Positions 9,538-18,652 of a stretch of 64,000 nt of DNA are shown in pieces (positions within the stretch are counted from its first letter, which is position 1; each line of letters starts with the position of its first letter). Both the position numbers and the translations under genes were made by a program. Source of the DNA: CAJXVA01 sp963761755 (GTDB lineage: Bacteria; Myxococcota_A; Polyangia; Nannocystales; Nannocystaceae); contig CAVXIC010000022.1 of NCBI GenBank assembly GCA_963761755.1, positions 26,187-90,186 of the forward strand, given 5' to 3'. Below the pieces are notes generated by a model, which saw only the letters and a program-made list of their open reading frames with translations, was not told where the DNA came from and did no database searches.

Positions 9538-10822
9538 GTCCGGTACACTGCGCGCCGCGACGAATCGATCACCGTTGTGGTGTTTTTTCTTCGAGTGTCC
9601 GCCACCGCGCCGCTATTCTTCATCCCGCTGGACGAAGCCGTCGGCTACGGACACGGTCGTCGACGAGGCCTCGCTGGTGCACTTCAAGGCCTTCGCCGAC
9701 GACGGGTACCGACCGTCCCTCTCGGCCAAGCTCGACGTCGCGGTCTCCGACCCCGCCGAGGCGGAGCGCCTGTACGTCCACGGCAAGGGGCGCTGCCACT
9801 CCCGACGGCAACATCGCCACCTCGACCGCGTCCGTGCAGATCTCGCGCCTCGACAGCTGGAACCTGGACCTGTTCTCCGATCACGCGGTCTCGTTCGACC
9901 ACTGCCAGATCGACGTGCGGCTCGCCGGAGTGGACGGTGCGGTCTCGCGACCGCTGGGGACGTACTGCTTCCAGGATGGCACCACGGTCTCGGGGGACTG
10001 CCCCCAGTCCGTGCTCCCGCCCACCCCCCCAGCGACTCGGAACTACTGCGATGGATCGGGACCGAGGCGAAGTTCGAGGACGGACTCGAGCTGGCATTCG
10101 AGCTGCAGCCCTCGGTGAACGCGGGGCACGAACTCGAGGTCGCCGCTCGCACGGTCTGTCTCGTCGATGGCATCCACTTCTTGGAGTCCGAGTCGGTGTC
10201 GTTCTCCGGCGGTGCCTTCGACTTCCTACCGGGGGAAACCTACGGCGGCAAGATCACGGTGTTCGATGACGACAAGTGGTCGTCGCTAAACCTCGGCGCG
10301 GCGACCTGTCAGGTGACGTTCGAGGCCGAGGACCCCTCCCTCTTCGAGGACGCAAATCCCCACCGCATCCACACCGTATGCTCGCGAGAGGGCGCCCTGA
10401 CCGACGGCCCTTGCAAGGGCTTCCCATCGGCGAGCTTCACCGAGGGCGAAGGGCTCGAGGAGATGAGGGTGCGCGAAGTGGAAGGCACCATCGCCCCCTC
10501 GATGTTCGGGAACGCACCCGACCTGCGCTTCTCCCTGGAGGTCACCGCCGCGGGCCCGATGGGCGGTTCGGTGTATCCGAAGGTCGTCTGCAAGGGCGCA
10601 GGGGGCCCCCGAGAGGCCATGGCCCGATGGGATGGCACCGACCTGACGGACCTCCGCAAGGGCGAGAGCGCAAGAGTCTGGATCGATCGCGCCGACGACT
10701 CGACCCCCGTCGACGCCCTGCAGTGGTGCGAGCTGCAGCTGACGCAGCTCGGCAGGGACGAGCCCTTGGCGCGCTACTTCTGGAACGGGAAGAAGACCCG
10801 CGAGCAGGGCTGCGAGGGCTGA
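9536..10822 (+). pseudogene. Hypothetical protein disrupted by two compensating frameshifts
   Basis: One continuous protein-like sequence can be followed only by changing frame twice. The frame of ATG 9536 carries SLVHFKAFADDGYRPSLSAK up to about 9790. From there the next frame carries TPDGNIATSTASVQISRLDS and GTYCFQDGTTVSG until about 10030, after which the first frame resumes (ELLRWIGTEAKFEDGLELAF) to the TGA at 10822. The shifts fall near a G4 run at 9787-9790 and a C7 run near 10022-10030. In between, the long frame turns into Arg/Pro-rich nonsense. It could be a decaying gene or homopolymer sequencing errors. The product has scattered cysteines and looks extracytoplasmic; the N-terminus, after a T6 run near 9583, is also doubtful. 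No family is recognised. Confidence 0.6.
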
Positions 10823-11049
10823 CTCGCCTTGAGGCGGACGTCACCCGACGAATCGAGTCGTGTCAGTGGTTGCACTTGTCCGATGACAGCGGCGATTTGC
10901 TCGGGGGTGATGACGGCCCGAGTGACGCGCATGGAGCGGTGTCGCGAAAACTTCCAGTACCATCGACGCGTCATCGGAGACAGAGGCGGCTAGGAGTGCG
11001 AGGGTGATCACGCTTGAAGTCGCACGCTCGATCCGACACGATACTCCTG

Positions 11050-11349
11050 ATGAGCGGACAGACCCTTTCAAAAGCGAAGAACGCCGCCAAGTTCGTCGTC
11101 TTCATGGTGGGATTCTACGGCTTGCTCTTCGCTTGTTCGCTGCCCTACTCCTACTTCCTGGGGCGCGAGCAGGGGGCGTCCTGCACAATGGGAAACCAAT
11201 GTACGCAGGGGCATTGGTTCGGACAGTGCGTGCGTGGCGACGGTCCGAACTACTGCGCCGCCAGGTGCGACCACGACCGACCGTGTCCCAACGGCTGGCG
11301 ATGTGGAACGCCTCCCCATCTGTCTGACACCTATTGCGTTCGATCTTGA
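11050..11349 (+). CDS. Small membrane-anchored Cys-rich protein
   Basis: ATG 11050 gives 99 residues: a short basic start, one hydrophobic segment at about 15-35 (FVVFMVGFYGLLFACSLPYS), and an exported domain with eight cysteines (CTMGNQC, CVRGDGPNYCAARC, CPNGWRC, YC). The spacing suggests a small disulfide-bonded module of the kind seen in many myxobacterial surface proteins. The longer frame from 11014 adds 12 residues without a leader. Function unknown. A 227-base gap before it shows no recognisable element. Confidence 0.65.
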   Translation: MSGQTLSKAKNAAKFVVFMVGFYGLLFACSLPYSYFLGREQGASCTMGNQCTQGHWFGQCVRGDGPNYCAARCDHDRPCPNGWRCGTPPHLSDTYCVRS

Positions 11350-11479
11350 GATCGAGCGCCGGCGGACCACGTAAAGGACCAGGGTCCTAAGGGGCGACAC
11401 CTGCCTGTTTCGTCTCGTCCATTTGCCAGGCCGATTTCGATACCGCCCCGGGGACCGCGACTCCCTGGGGCAAGCGAAA

Positions 11480-11502
11480 TCAATTGGGAACTCAATTGGG
11501 AA
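11480..11502. repeat. Short direct repeat TCAATTGGGAA
   Basis: TCAATTGGGAA occurs at 11480-11490 and again at 11492-11502, in the convergent gap between two genes. Each copy includes the palindrome CAATTG. It is AT-richer than its surroundings; a role as terminator or binding site is not shown. Confidence 0.6.
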
Positions 11503-11534
11503 ATCACCGTACGTGCGCGCGTGGTCACGGGCTC

Positions 11535-12248
11535 CTACGTCACTGGTGCGGATCCGGGGGGTACCGGACCCGGATCTGAATGCTCGCACGCGTGCGATAT
11601 CAGGATCGTATCGCCGTTACTGCAGTTCCATACGGCTTGGCACGAGTTGGGCGCCGCGTTGTTGCCGTTGACCACCTGGTAGAACGTGCACTCGTAGCCG
11701 CTTCCGCTGGGAGGCGGCGTCCCGTTAGAGCTCTCCGGGCCGCGAGAGCTGATGGCACCCGTGCCGCCCCAAGTACCGCTCGCACCACCACCACCAAAGC
11801 CACCGCCGCCACCAGAGAACGGGTCCCAGGGGAGGTCGCCGCTCCCGCCGAAGAAGCCGTCGGGCCAATAGTACCACTTGCCATCGTCGAGCGTTCCGTA
11901 GCCGATGACGTCGGCCTGCAGGTCGTAGTCGCCGAGTTCTTGCGCGAGTTCCAGCATGTCAGCCGTATACTGGACCGCTTCCTGCAGCGTGGGAAAGTAC
12001 TCGTAGTAGAAGACTCCGTCGTCGAGAACCGCCGCCTTGTACTGGTAGTTCTGCGCGATCAAGCTGTGATAGCCCCAAGCCCAGTGCGGGCCATAGTCGA
12101 TGTGGGCGCCGCCCGGGGATGGATCAATGTAGGCGTGTGCGGTAGCGGGCGCGGAGAGTTCAGCACCGAATCCGGCCGCGGCGACGACCGCACAGCACAA
12201 GAGATGACGAAGCCAGAACGGAGTTCCCTGGATTCCTTTGCGTCTCAT
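11535..12248 (-). CDS. Secreted Gly-rich protein of unknown function
   Basis: ATG 12248 gives 237 residues. A Sec signal peptide is clear (LLCCAVVAAAGFGAELSAPA, then TAHAYID). The mature part has an aromatic N-terminal region rich in Tyr (DYGPHWAWGYHS, VFYYEYFPTLQEAVQYT), then a Gly-rich stretch (GGGGGFGGGG), and a C-terminal part with four cysteines. An AGGA-like site sits about eight bases before this ATG; in-frame upstream starts at 12275 and 12383 are less well supported. No family is recognised. The mature protein is probably extracellular or in the envelope. Confidence 0.7.
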   Translation of the reverse strand: MRRKGIQGTPFWLRHLLCCAVVAAAGFGAELSAPATAHAYIDPSPGGAHIDYGPHWAWGYHSLIAQNYQYKAAVLDDGVFYYEYFPTLQEAVQYTADMLELAQELGDYDLQADVIGYGTLDDGKWYYWPDGFFGGSGDLPWDPFSGGGGGFGGGGASGTWGGTGAISSRGPESSNGTPPPSGSGYECTFYQVVNGNNAAPNSCQAVWNCSNGDTILISHACEHSDPGPVPPGSAPVT

Positions 12249-12403
12249 GATCCCGTCCTCGCCTCCGGGCGCCATGCTGCACGTTGCACGAACTGCGCAA
12301 TCCGTGGCCGGCGGGCGCGTCGACTCACGCAAGCGTGCCCACGGCCTGACGAGTCGTGCTGCCCTGCTCCCGGCCGGCCTCATCGGCAGCGTGCTGCAGT
12401 CCC

Positions 12404-12592
12404 ATGCCGCACCGCCTCGTCGTCGTCGTCTTTCTCGCCGCGTGTCACTCCGGCAGCACCGCCCCGAGCTCCGAGCCTGCGACGCCGAAGAACGCCGAGC
12501 CGCTGCCGGCCGAGCCCGCCCGGGACGAAGTGTGTGCGGCCGAGCACGTCGAGGCGGCGATGGACGACTCCGCGAAGCACGGTCTCACGTGC
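12404..12592 (+). pseudogene. Truncated lipoprotein remnant abutting uvrB
   Basis: From ATG 12404 the frame reads MPHRLVVVVFLAACHSGSTA, a compact lipoprotein signal with lipobox LAAC, followed by a Ser/Pro/Glu linker and a helical stretch (EVCAAEHVEAAMDDSAKHG). Beyond about 12590 the frame continues to 12892, but only as Arg/Pro-rich antisense of uvrB. The true 3' end therefore seems lost at the junction with the uvrB stop. It may be the stump left by a rearrangement, or a genuine gene with a long antisense overlap. The end given is the point where protein-like sequence stops. Confidence 0.4.
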
Positions 12593-14732
12593 CGAACTCG
12601 AGCTTCCTGGCCTCCAGCACGTGAATGCGGTCGCGAATCCGTGCGGCCTCCTCGTAGCGCAGCTCCTTGGCCAGGGTCTGCATCTCACCGCGAAGCTCGT
12701 CGATCCGACCCTCCAGCTCAGCGGGAAGCAGGTCGGAGTCTCGAAGCTCGCCCACGCCGACCGGCAGCGCGTCCGCCTCGGACTTCTTGCCCCGGCCGCG
12801 GCCCTTCCCTCGGCCTCGGGCGGTGGGGACGGCGGTCTCGGTCTTGTCGTTGGAGACGGTCGAGATGGAGCGCTTCGTCGAGGTGGGCGTGATGCCGTGC
12901 TCGACGTTGTAGGCCTGCTGCATTTCCCGCCGCTGCTCAGTCACATCGAGGGTCTGCTGCATGCTGTCGGTGATCCGATCGGCATACATGATCACGCGTC
13001 CCTCGGAGTTGCGCGCGGCCCGGCCCACGGTTTGAATCAGGCTCCGGCTCGAGCGCAGGAATCCTTCCTTGTCGGCGTCGAGGATTGCGACGAGGCTGAC
13101 CTCGGGAATGTCGAGTCCCTCGCGAAGCAGGTTGATGCCGACGAGGACATCGTAGGTACCCTGACGAAGACCTCGAATCAGCTCGATGCGTTCGAGGGTG
13201 TCGATGTCGGAGTGGAGGTAGCGGACGCGGACGCCGAGGTCTGCATAGTATTCGGTGAGGTCTTCGGCCATGCGCTTGGTGAGCGTGGTGACGAGCACCC
13301 GCTCGTTCTTGTCGACCCGCACCTTGATCTCGTCGAGCAAGTCGTCGATCTGGCCCTGGATCGGGCGGACCTCGATCGGTGGATCGAGCAGTCCGGTGGG
13401 GCGAATGATCTGCTCGACGACGTGGCCGCCGGTCTTCTCGAGCTCGTAGTTGCCCGGCGTCGCGCTCATGAAGATCGCTTGCCCGATGCGCTCCTCCCAC
13501 TCCTCGAACTTGAGCGGACGGTTGTCCATGGCGCTGGGAAGCCGGAATCCGTGGCTGACGAGCGTTTCCTTGCGGCTCCTGTCTCCGCGGTACATCGCGG
13601 ATACCTGGGAGATGGTCTGGTGCGACTCATCGACGACCATGAGGAAGTCGTCGGGAAAGTAGTCGATCAGGGTCGGGGGAGCCTGTCCCGGCTCGCGGCC
13701 GGTGAGGTGCCGAGAGTAGTTCTCGATCCCGGCGCATCGACCCATCTCCTGCATCATCTCGATGTCGAACATCGTGCGCTGCTCGAGTCGCTGCGCCTCG
13801 AGCAGCTTCTCGTCCTTGCGCAGCGCGGTGAGGTGCTGCTGCAGCTCGTCTTGAATTCCCGTGATCGCGCGACGGAGCCGGGCCCCGGGCGTCACGTAGT
13901 GACTGGCGGGAAAGAGGGTGACCTGCGGGAGCGTCTGCTTGGGCTGGCCGCGCAGCGGATCGATCTCTCGAATTGCTTCGACGTCGTCGCCGAAGAACTC
14001 GATGCGAATCGCGGTGTCGTCTTCGTAGGCGGGAAAGACCTCGACCACGTCTCCGCGCACTCTGAAGGTGCCGCGGTGGAAGTCGATGTCGTTGCGCTCG
14101 TACTGCATCTGAATCAGGCGGCGCAGCAGCTGGTCCCGGTCGAGCTGGTCGCCCACGGTGATCTGCGCAACCATGCCCAGGTACGCCTCGGCCGCACCGA
14201 TGCCGTAGATGCACGACACGCTGGCGACGATGAGCACGTCGCGGCGGCTGAGCAGGGAGTACGTGGCCGCGTGCCGCATGCGGTCGATCTGCTCGTTGAT
14301 CGTCGAGTCCTTCTCGATGTACGTGTCGGTGCTCGCGACGTACGCTTCGGGCTGGTAGTAGTCGTAGTAGCTGACGAAGTACTCGACCGCGTTGTGGGGG
14401 AAGAGCGCGCAGAACTCCGAGTACAGCTGCGCGGCGAGGGTCTTGTTGTGGGCCAGGACCAGCGTCGGGCGCTGGATCCTCTCGACGACGTTGGCGATCG
14501 AGAACGTCTTGCCGCTGCCGGTGATGCCCAGCAGCTGTTGGTAGGCTTCCCCGGCCTCGATGCCCTGTACGAGCTGTTCGATCGCAGCGGGCTGCCCACC
14601 GGCTGGCTTGAACTGGGAGACGAGCTCGAAGGGACGGTCCAGCGGCGCGGGAAGCTGGACGAGGTTCGCGTCCCAGTCGTCGACGTTGGGGTCGACGGAC
14701 GCGGGCGCGGCGAGTCGTTCGCGAACGGGCAT
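12585..14732 (-). CDS. uvrB: Excinuclease ABC subunit UvrB
   Basis: This 715-residue protein is the damage-verifying helicase of nucleotide excision repair. It receives DNA from UvrA, probes for lesions with its beta-hairpin and recruits UvrC. Visible landmarks are the Walker A motif GITGSGKT at residues 69-76, NKTLAAQLY, the beta-hairpin region YFVSYYDYYQPEAYV, the DESH box in VVDESHQT, the helicase motif with VGINLLREGLDIPEVSL, GRAARN, and a C-terminal UVR domain (ELRYEEAARIRDRIHVLEAR) that contacts UvrC. Length is slightly above the usual 660-700 because of a Lys/Arg/Gly linker before the UVR domain. It appears to be transcribed alone. Cytoplasmic. Confidence 0.98.
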   Translation of the reverse strand: MPVRERLAAPASVDPNVDDWDANLVQLPAPLDRPFELVSQFKPAGGQPAAIEQLVQGIEAGEAYQQLLGITGSGKTFSIANVVERIQRPTLVLAHNKTLAAQLYSEFCALFPHNAVEYFVSYYDYYQPEAYVASTDTYIEKDSTINEQIDRMRHAATYSLLSRRDVLIVASVSCIYGIGAAEAYLGMVAQITVGDQLDRDQLLRRLIQMQYERNDIDFHRGTFRVRGDVVEVFPAYEDDTAIRIEFFGDDVEAIREIDPLRGQPKQTLPQVTLFPASHYVTPGARLRRAITGIQDELQQHLTALRKDEKLLEAQRLEQRTMFDIEMMQEMGRCAGIENYSRHLTGREPGQAPPTLIDYFPDDFLMVVDESHQTISQVSAMYRGDRSRKETLVSHGFRLPSAMDNRPLKFEEWEERIGQAIFMSATPGNYELEKTGGHVVEQIIRPTGLLDPPIEVRPIQGQIDDLLDEIKVRVDKNERVLVTTLTKRMAEDLTEYYADLGVRVRYLHSDIDTLERIELIRGLRQGTYDVLVGINLLREGLDIPEVSLVAILDADKEGFLRSSRSLIQTVGRAARNSEGRVIMYADRITDSMQQTLDVTEQRREMQQAYNVEHGITPTSTKRSISTVSNDKTETAVPTARGRGKGRGRGKKSEADALPVGVGELRDSDLLPAELEGRIDELRGEMQTLAKELRYEEAARIRDRIHVLEARKLEFGT

Positions 14733-14859
14733 GGCCGGGGGAGTCTACGCCGGCGCGGAGTCGCGGGCCGCCGAGGAATCTCCGGTGAAGAAAGGATGCG
14801 GAGGCCCGTGCGCGTGCTACCCGCCAGCGCAGGCCTCGGACGTGATGGCCCAGGTACTG

Positions 14860-17800
14860 CTAGTTGGGGGCCGCGCGCAACTCCACGGTACGGCTGCCGC
14901 CCTTGGCGTCGGCGATCTCCAGGCGCACCACCTGACCGGCTTCGAGGCGCTCGGACTTCAGGAGACGGGCGGCGAGGCTGGCTCCGAGCGTCTCGACCGA
15001 CTCGCCGTCGATCGCGAGGATCCGCATCCCTGGGGTCAGCTGAGCATCCGCTGCGGGTCCATCGTTGGAGAGCCTGGCCACGAACAGCTTGGGATCCTCG
15101 CTGGGCGCACCCGTGGGTTCGAGGGTGTCCTCGGCGGTCGGGGCGTCGAACCCGGCGCGGACCGACATCGCGAGGGTGCCACGCGCGTCCCTGCCCACGA
15201 CCTCTGTGCCGAGGACCCGGACGTCCCCGACCTTCACTCTCTCACCGGGTTCGACGTAGAAGAGGGCGCCACCTCGGTCGAGCTCGTGCCCAGCGCTCCA
15301 GGCAGCGTCGCTGAAGGTGAGCTCCCCCCGTCCTGCCCCGACGCCGTCCAAGGAGAAGTGACCGTCGGGCCCCGTAACGACCTGGTCCTCGCCGGAGAAT
15401 GCGGCGGCGAAGGGCGTGCGATCTTCGCGGACACCCCCGGCCGAGGACGCGGACAGCACCAAGCCTGCGACGGGGTTGCCGTCCTCGTCTACTGCGCGGC
15501 CTTCGACCGTCGCCCACGCCCCCACGTCGAAGGTGGCCTCCGCGACTTCGCCTCCGGTGACGGCCAGCCTCTTCCCGACGCCGCCCTCGGCGGCCGTGAC
15601 GGTGATGAGGGGATGACCGGGCTGCAGGTGTCGGAGCTCGAACCGGCCGTCCTCGGCATAGAAGGCCCTCGAGGTGACCGCGCCCTCGACCGTGAAGGCC
15701 TTCACCGGTGAGCCCCCCGCGGTCACCACGCCGCGAATCGTGCCCAACGGTGCGAGGGTGAGCTCCAGCGCCTCGCCCGTGGCGACGTCGTCGCGCTCGA
15801 CGGTCGCGTCGCCCCGGTTGCTCCGAACGTCGATGTCGTAGGTGCCCTCGGCCAGGGACTCGAAGGCAAAGTGGCCTTCGCGGTCGGTCACCGCGACCAA
15901 GGATCGGTCCAAGGGGATCTCCCCATCGTTCGGACTCAGGCTCACCCATGCGTCCACGTGCGCAGCGCCCTCGGCATTGAGCACGCGTCCCTCGATCATC
16001 CCGCTGGGTCGCTGCACGCGCAGCTCCACGCCGTCGAGCGGTGTGTCGTCGACCGTCACCGGCAGGCCCGCATCATCCATGGTCGTTCCCTCGCGAGGGA
16101 ACGCGACGCCTCGGTGATCCTCGACGCTGAGCAGGTACCGACCGGAGGTCAGGCCCACGAGGGCGAAAGCACCGTCCTCGTCGGTGGTCGTGGTCTTCGC
16201 GCCGACCTGGGCTCTGAACTTCGAGCCCGCGCCCTTCGCGTCGCCGAGATCGTCCTGGAGCCGAACCGAGACCTGGCCGAGGGGTCGGCCCTCGACATCC
16301 ACGACCCGGCCGCGCACGGCGGGGCGTGGCGCCATCTCCAAGCGAATGTCGCGGGTAGGTCCCTCGCCGACCTCGATCTCCAGCTCGCCCGCGGAGCCAT
16401 CGACCGCTTCGGCGACGAGTTTCCAGGAGCCACGGGGTGCGCCTGCGAGCGTGAAGCTGCCATCGGCAGCCGTCGTGACCTTGGCGTGCTGAACCTTGAC
16501 CGACTGCAGCAACACTTCGATGCCACCGGTGGACCCTCGCATCGCGAGCCTCACCTGGGCGATCCCCGGCGGCTCGATGCGTCCAGAGATCTCGGTGCCC
16601 GGCTCCAGCGGGATCTCGACGCCGTCTTGGTCGGCGTCCCGGATGGTGATCGAGACCTCGAGCATCGATGGGATGGCGGCATCTGACTCCACCATCAGCG
16701 GATAGGTCCCCGGCAGCATCCCTGCGAGCGTGAAGCTGCCGTCGGGTCCTGTGACCGCTCGTACCGGCGCGCCGTCCGATATCGTCGAGACCGTGACACC
16801 CGCGATGCCCGCCGAGGGATCGCCCTCCACGAAGACGGTCCCGGTCGCGTTGAAGGCCGGATCCACGGTGACGACCACGTCCTCGACCTGGTCGGCGATG
16901 CCGAGCTCCACCCGGGCCGGAGCGCGCGTCGCAAAGTGGTCGACGTTCGCGAACAGGGCGTACTCGGCGGGGGCGAGGCGCTGCAGGCTGAACCGCCCGT
17001 TTTCGTCGGTGACGGCGTTGCCCTCCTCGTCCGACCGGTCGCTGCTGAAGCCGCCGCCGAACTGGACGAGCTTCTCGTACGAGATCACCGCGCCAGCGAC
17101 CGGAGCACCGCTGCCTCGCTCGACGACGCGTCCCGCGATCGTGGCGGCGGGGACCAGCGCGAAGTCGACCTTGGCCCCGGCTCCCTCCACGCTCACGCGC
17201 TTGCGGTCGTCTTGGTACTGTGGGTCCCAGACGCTCAGCTCGTAGCCGCCGTGCGGGAGGTGGAGCGCGTAGCGACCATCGTCGTCGGTGATCGCCGAGG
17301 CGGGGAAGCCTGCGGCACCCTTGGCGCGCACGGTCGCGCCCGCGATCGGTCCTCCGCCCACGTCCGAGACAACGCCCGACAGCGACACGCCGCCGGCGGC
17401 GAGCTCGACCTTCAGCCCGCGAACGTCCTGGCCAGCGGAGACCTCGAAGGGAGCGGGCGCGGACGGCAGACGGCCAGGCGCGGTGGCGACCGCGGAGTAT
17501 CGCCCCGGCGGGAGTCCTCTGAGCATCCAGCCCCCCTCGTCGTCCGAACGAACCACCGCGGGCTGCGGCGAGTCGCCGTGCGACGGCATCAACACGACGG
17601 CGCGCGTGGGTCCGATGATCGTGACGACGGCGCCCTCGATCGGTCGCCCAGCGCCGGCATCGACGACGAGACCGAAGACGGCGCTCGACTCGGTCGGCGC
17701 GTTGCTTCGTGGCGTGGTGGGCGTGGCGGCGGTTCGCGCCGGGGCGACGGTTGCGGCTGCGATCGTGGAGTCTTCTCGGCGATCGAGGGCGACGTAGCCC

Positions 17801-18531
17801 ACGGCGAGCGTGGTCACGATGGCGGCTGCGGTGAGGGAGAGGGTCTTCATGGAGATGGCCTTGGCGAACGTGGTGAGCGGCAAAGAGGAGGTGGGCGCTG
17901 TCGGGGGAGCCAGCGCCCCCAGGGGCAGCGCGGCGGCGACGCGGTCGGTGAAGGCTGCGGTCGGGCGGGTGCGGAGGAGCTCTTCACCCAGGGCGCGTTC
18001 GACCTTGGCGCGAAGCATCTTCCGGCCCCGTGACAGCCGCTGCTCGGCGGCCGAGACGGAGATTCCGAGCAGCTCGCCGACCCGGGGGGTGGACTGCTCC
18101 TCGCGGTAGAAGAGGATCATCACCTCGCGGTAGCGTTCGGGAAGCTCGGACAGCAGCGCCCACACGCGGTCGCGCTGCTGCTGCTCGGCAGCGATGTCCT
18201 CGATCGTCTTGTCATCACTCACGAGACCCTCCGCTCGATCCAGCGACTCGCTCGTTCGCTCTCGAGTCGTCTTGCGCGCCAAGTTTCGGCCGATACCGAC
18301 CAGCCATCCCGCGACCTTCTCGGGCTCGTCGAGCTCCTGCTGACGGAGTTTCTTCCAGGCCACGAGGTAGGTCTCCTGCGCCACGTCCTCACTGATGTCG
18401 CGTCGACCGGTCGCCGCATAGGTCACCGCACAGACGGCACCCTGCGTGCGCCGAACCAGCTCGGTGAACGCTTCGGCGCTTCCGCCGGCCGAAAGGCCAC
18501 ACAGTTGCGCGTTGGTCTTCGCCGCAAACAC
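14860..18531 (-). CDS. ECF sigma factor fused to a membrane helix, carboxypeptidase-regulatory-like repeats and PDZ-like end
   Basis: Start GTG 18531 is set by AGGAGG six bases upstream; a frame extension to 18591 is unsupported. The protein has 1223 residues. Residues about 20-90 are sigma region 2 (EAFTELVRRTQ, DISEDVAQETYLVAWKKL) and about 125-180 region 4 (LLSELPERYREVMILFYREE, VGELLGISVSAAEQRLSRGR), an ECF-type sigma factor. A transmembrane helix follows at about 230-250 (LSLTAAAIVTTLAVGYVALD). Residues 290-1110 hold about ten carboxypeptidase-regulatory-like beta-sandwich repeats with the recurring form GxVxDxxGxPxxGAxV...DGxFxLxGLxPGxY. The last 90 residues look like a PDZ domain (LTPGMRILAIDGESVETLGA). 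No separate anti-sigma factor is next to it. The reading frame is unbroken. A membrane-tethered sigma factor with a periplasmic sensor is inferred. Confidence 0.9.
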   Translation of the reverse strand: MFAAKTNAQLCGLSAGGSAEAFTELVRRTQGAVCAVTYAATGRRDISEDVAQETYLVAWKKLRQQELDEPEKVAGWLVGIGRNLARKTTRERTSESLDRAEGLVSDDKTIEDIAAEQQQRDRVWALLSELPERYREVMILFYREEQSTPRVGELLGISVSAAEQRLSRGRKMLRAKVERALGEELLRTRPTAAFTDRVAAALPLGALAPPTAPTSSLPLTTFAKAISMKTLSLTAAAIVTTLAVGYVALDRREDSTIAAATVAPARTAATPTTPRSNAPTESSAVFGLVVDAGAGRPIEGAVVTIIGPTRAVVLMPSHGDSPQPAVVRSDDEGGWMLRGLPPGRYSAVATAPGRLPSAPAPFEVSAGQDVRGLKVELAAGGVSLSGVVSDVGGGPIAGATVRAKGAAGFPASAITDDDGRYALHLPHGGYELSVWDPQYQDDRKRVSVEGAGAKVDFALVPAATIAGRVVERGSGAPVAGAVISYEKLVQFGGGFSSDRSDEEGNAVTDENGRFSLQRLAPAEYALFANVDHFATRAPARVELGIADQVEDVVVTVDPAFNATGTVFVEGDPSAGIAGVTVSTISDGAPVRAVTGPDGSFTLAGMLPGTYPLMVESDAAIPSMLEVSITIRDADQDGVEIPLEPGTEISGRIEPPGIAQVRLAMRGSTGGIEVLLQSVKVQHAKVTTAADGSFTLAGAPRGSWKLVAEAVDGSAGELEIEVGEGPTRDIRLEMAPRPAVRGRVVDVEGRPLGQVSVRLQDDLGDAKGAGSKFRAQVGAKTTTTDEDGAFALVGLTSGRYLLSVEDHRGVAFPREGTTMDDAGLPVTVDDTPLDGVELRVQRPSGMIEGRVLNAEGAAHVDAWVSLSPNDGEIPLDRSLVAVTDREGHFAFESLAEGTYDIDVRSNRGDATVERDDVATGEALELTLAPLGTIRGVVTAGGSPVKAFTVEGAVTSRAFYAEDGRFELRHLQPGHPLITVTAAEGGVGKRLAVTGGEVAEATFDVGAWATVEGRAVDEDGNPVAGLVLSASSAGGVREDRTPFAAAFSGEDQVVTGPDGHFSLDGVGAGRGELTFSDAAWSAGHELDRGGALFYVEPGERVKVGDVRVLGTEVVGRDARGTLAMSVRAGFDAPTAEDTLEPTGAPSEDPKLFVARLSNDGPAADAQLTPGMRILAIDGESVETLGASLAARLLKSERLEAGQVVRLEIADAKGGSRTVELRAAPN

Positions 18532-18545
18532 TTCAACCTCCTCTC
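18525..18545 (-). promoter_or_regulatory. Strong ribosome binding site fixing the GTG start of the tethered sigma gene
   Basis: On the reverse strand AGGAGG is followed after six bases by GTG at 18531. It is one of the strongest Shine-Dalgarno sites in the window and rules against the upstream start at 18591. Confidence 0.8.
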
Positions 18546-18652
18546 CCCACAGGGCCCTCGACCCTGACAAAAAAATGCAGTCGTGTCCCAACGCACGCGA
18601 AAAGAACCGCCAGACCGGTGCGCCACCGGGTCACCGCGTTCGTTGACACCCC

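Noticed and set aside
9780..10035. Programmed ribosomal frameshifting in the disrupted gene
   Set aside because: Two opposite shifts at unrelated homopolymers without stimulatory structures fit sequencing error or decay better.
11580..15314. Very long plus-strand frame opposite uvrB
   Set aside because: uvrB is unmistakable on the minus strand; the frame is a high-GC shadow that spans several gene boundaries.
18550..18575. Inverted repeat CAGGG/CCCTG next to an A7 run as a terminator
   Set aside because: The A/T run is on the wrong side for either strand and the site lies between divergent genes.
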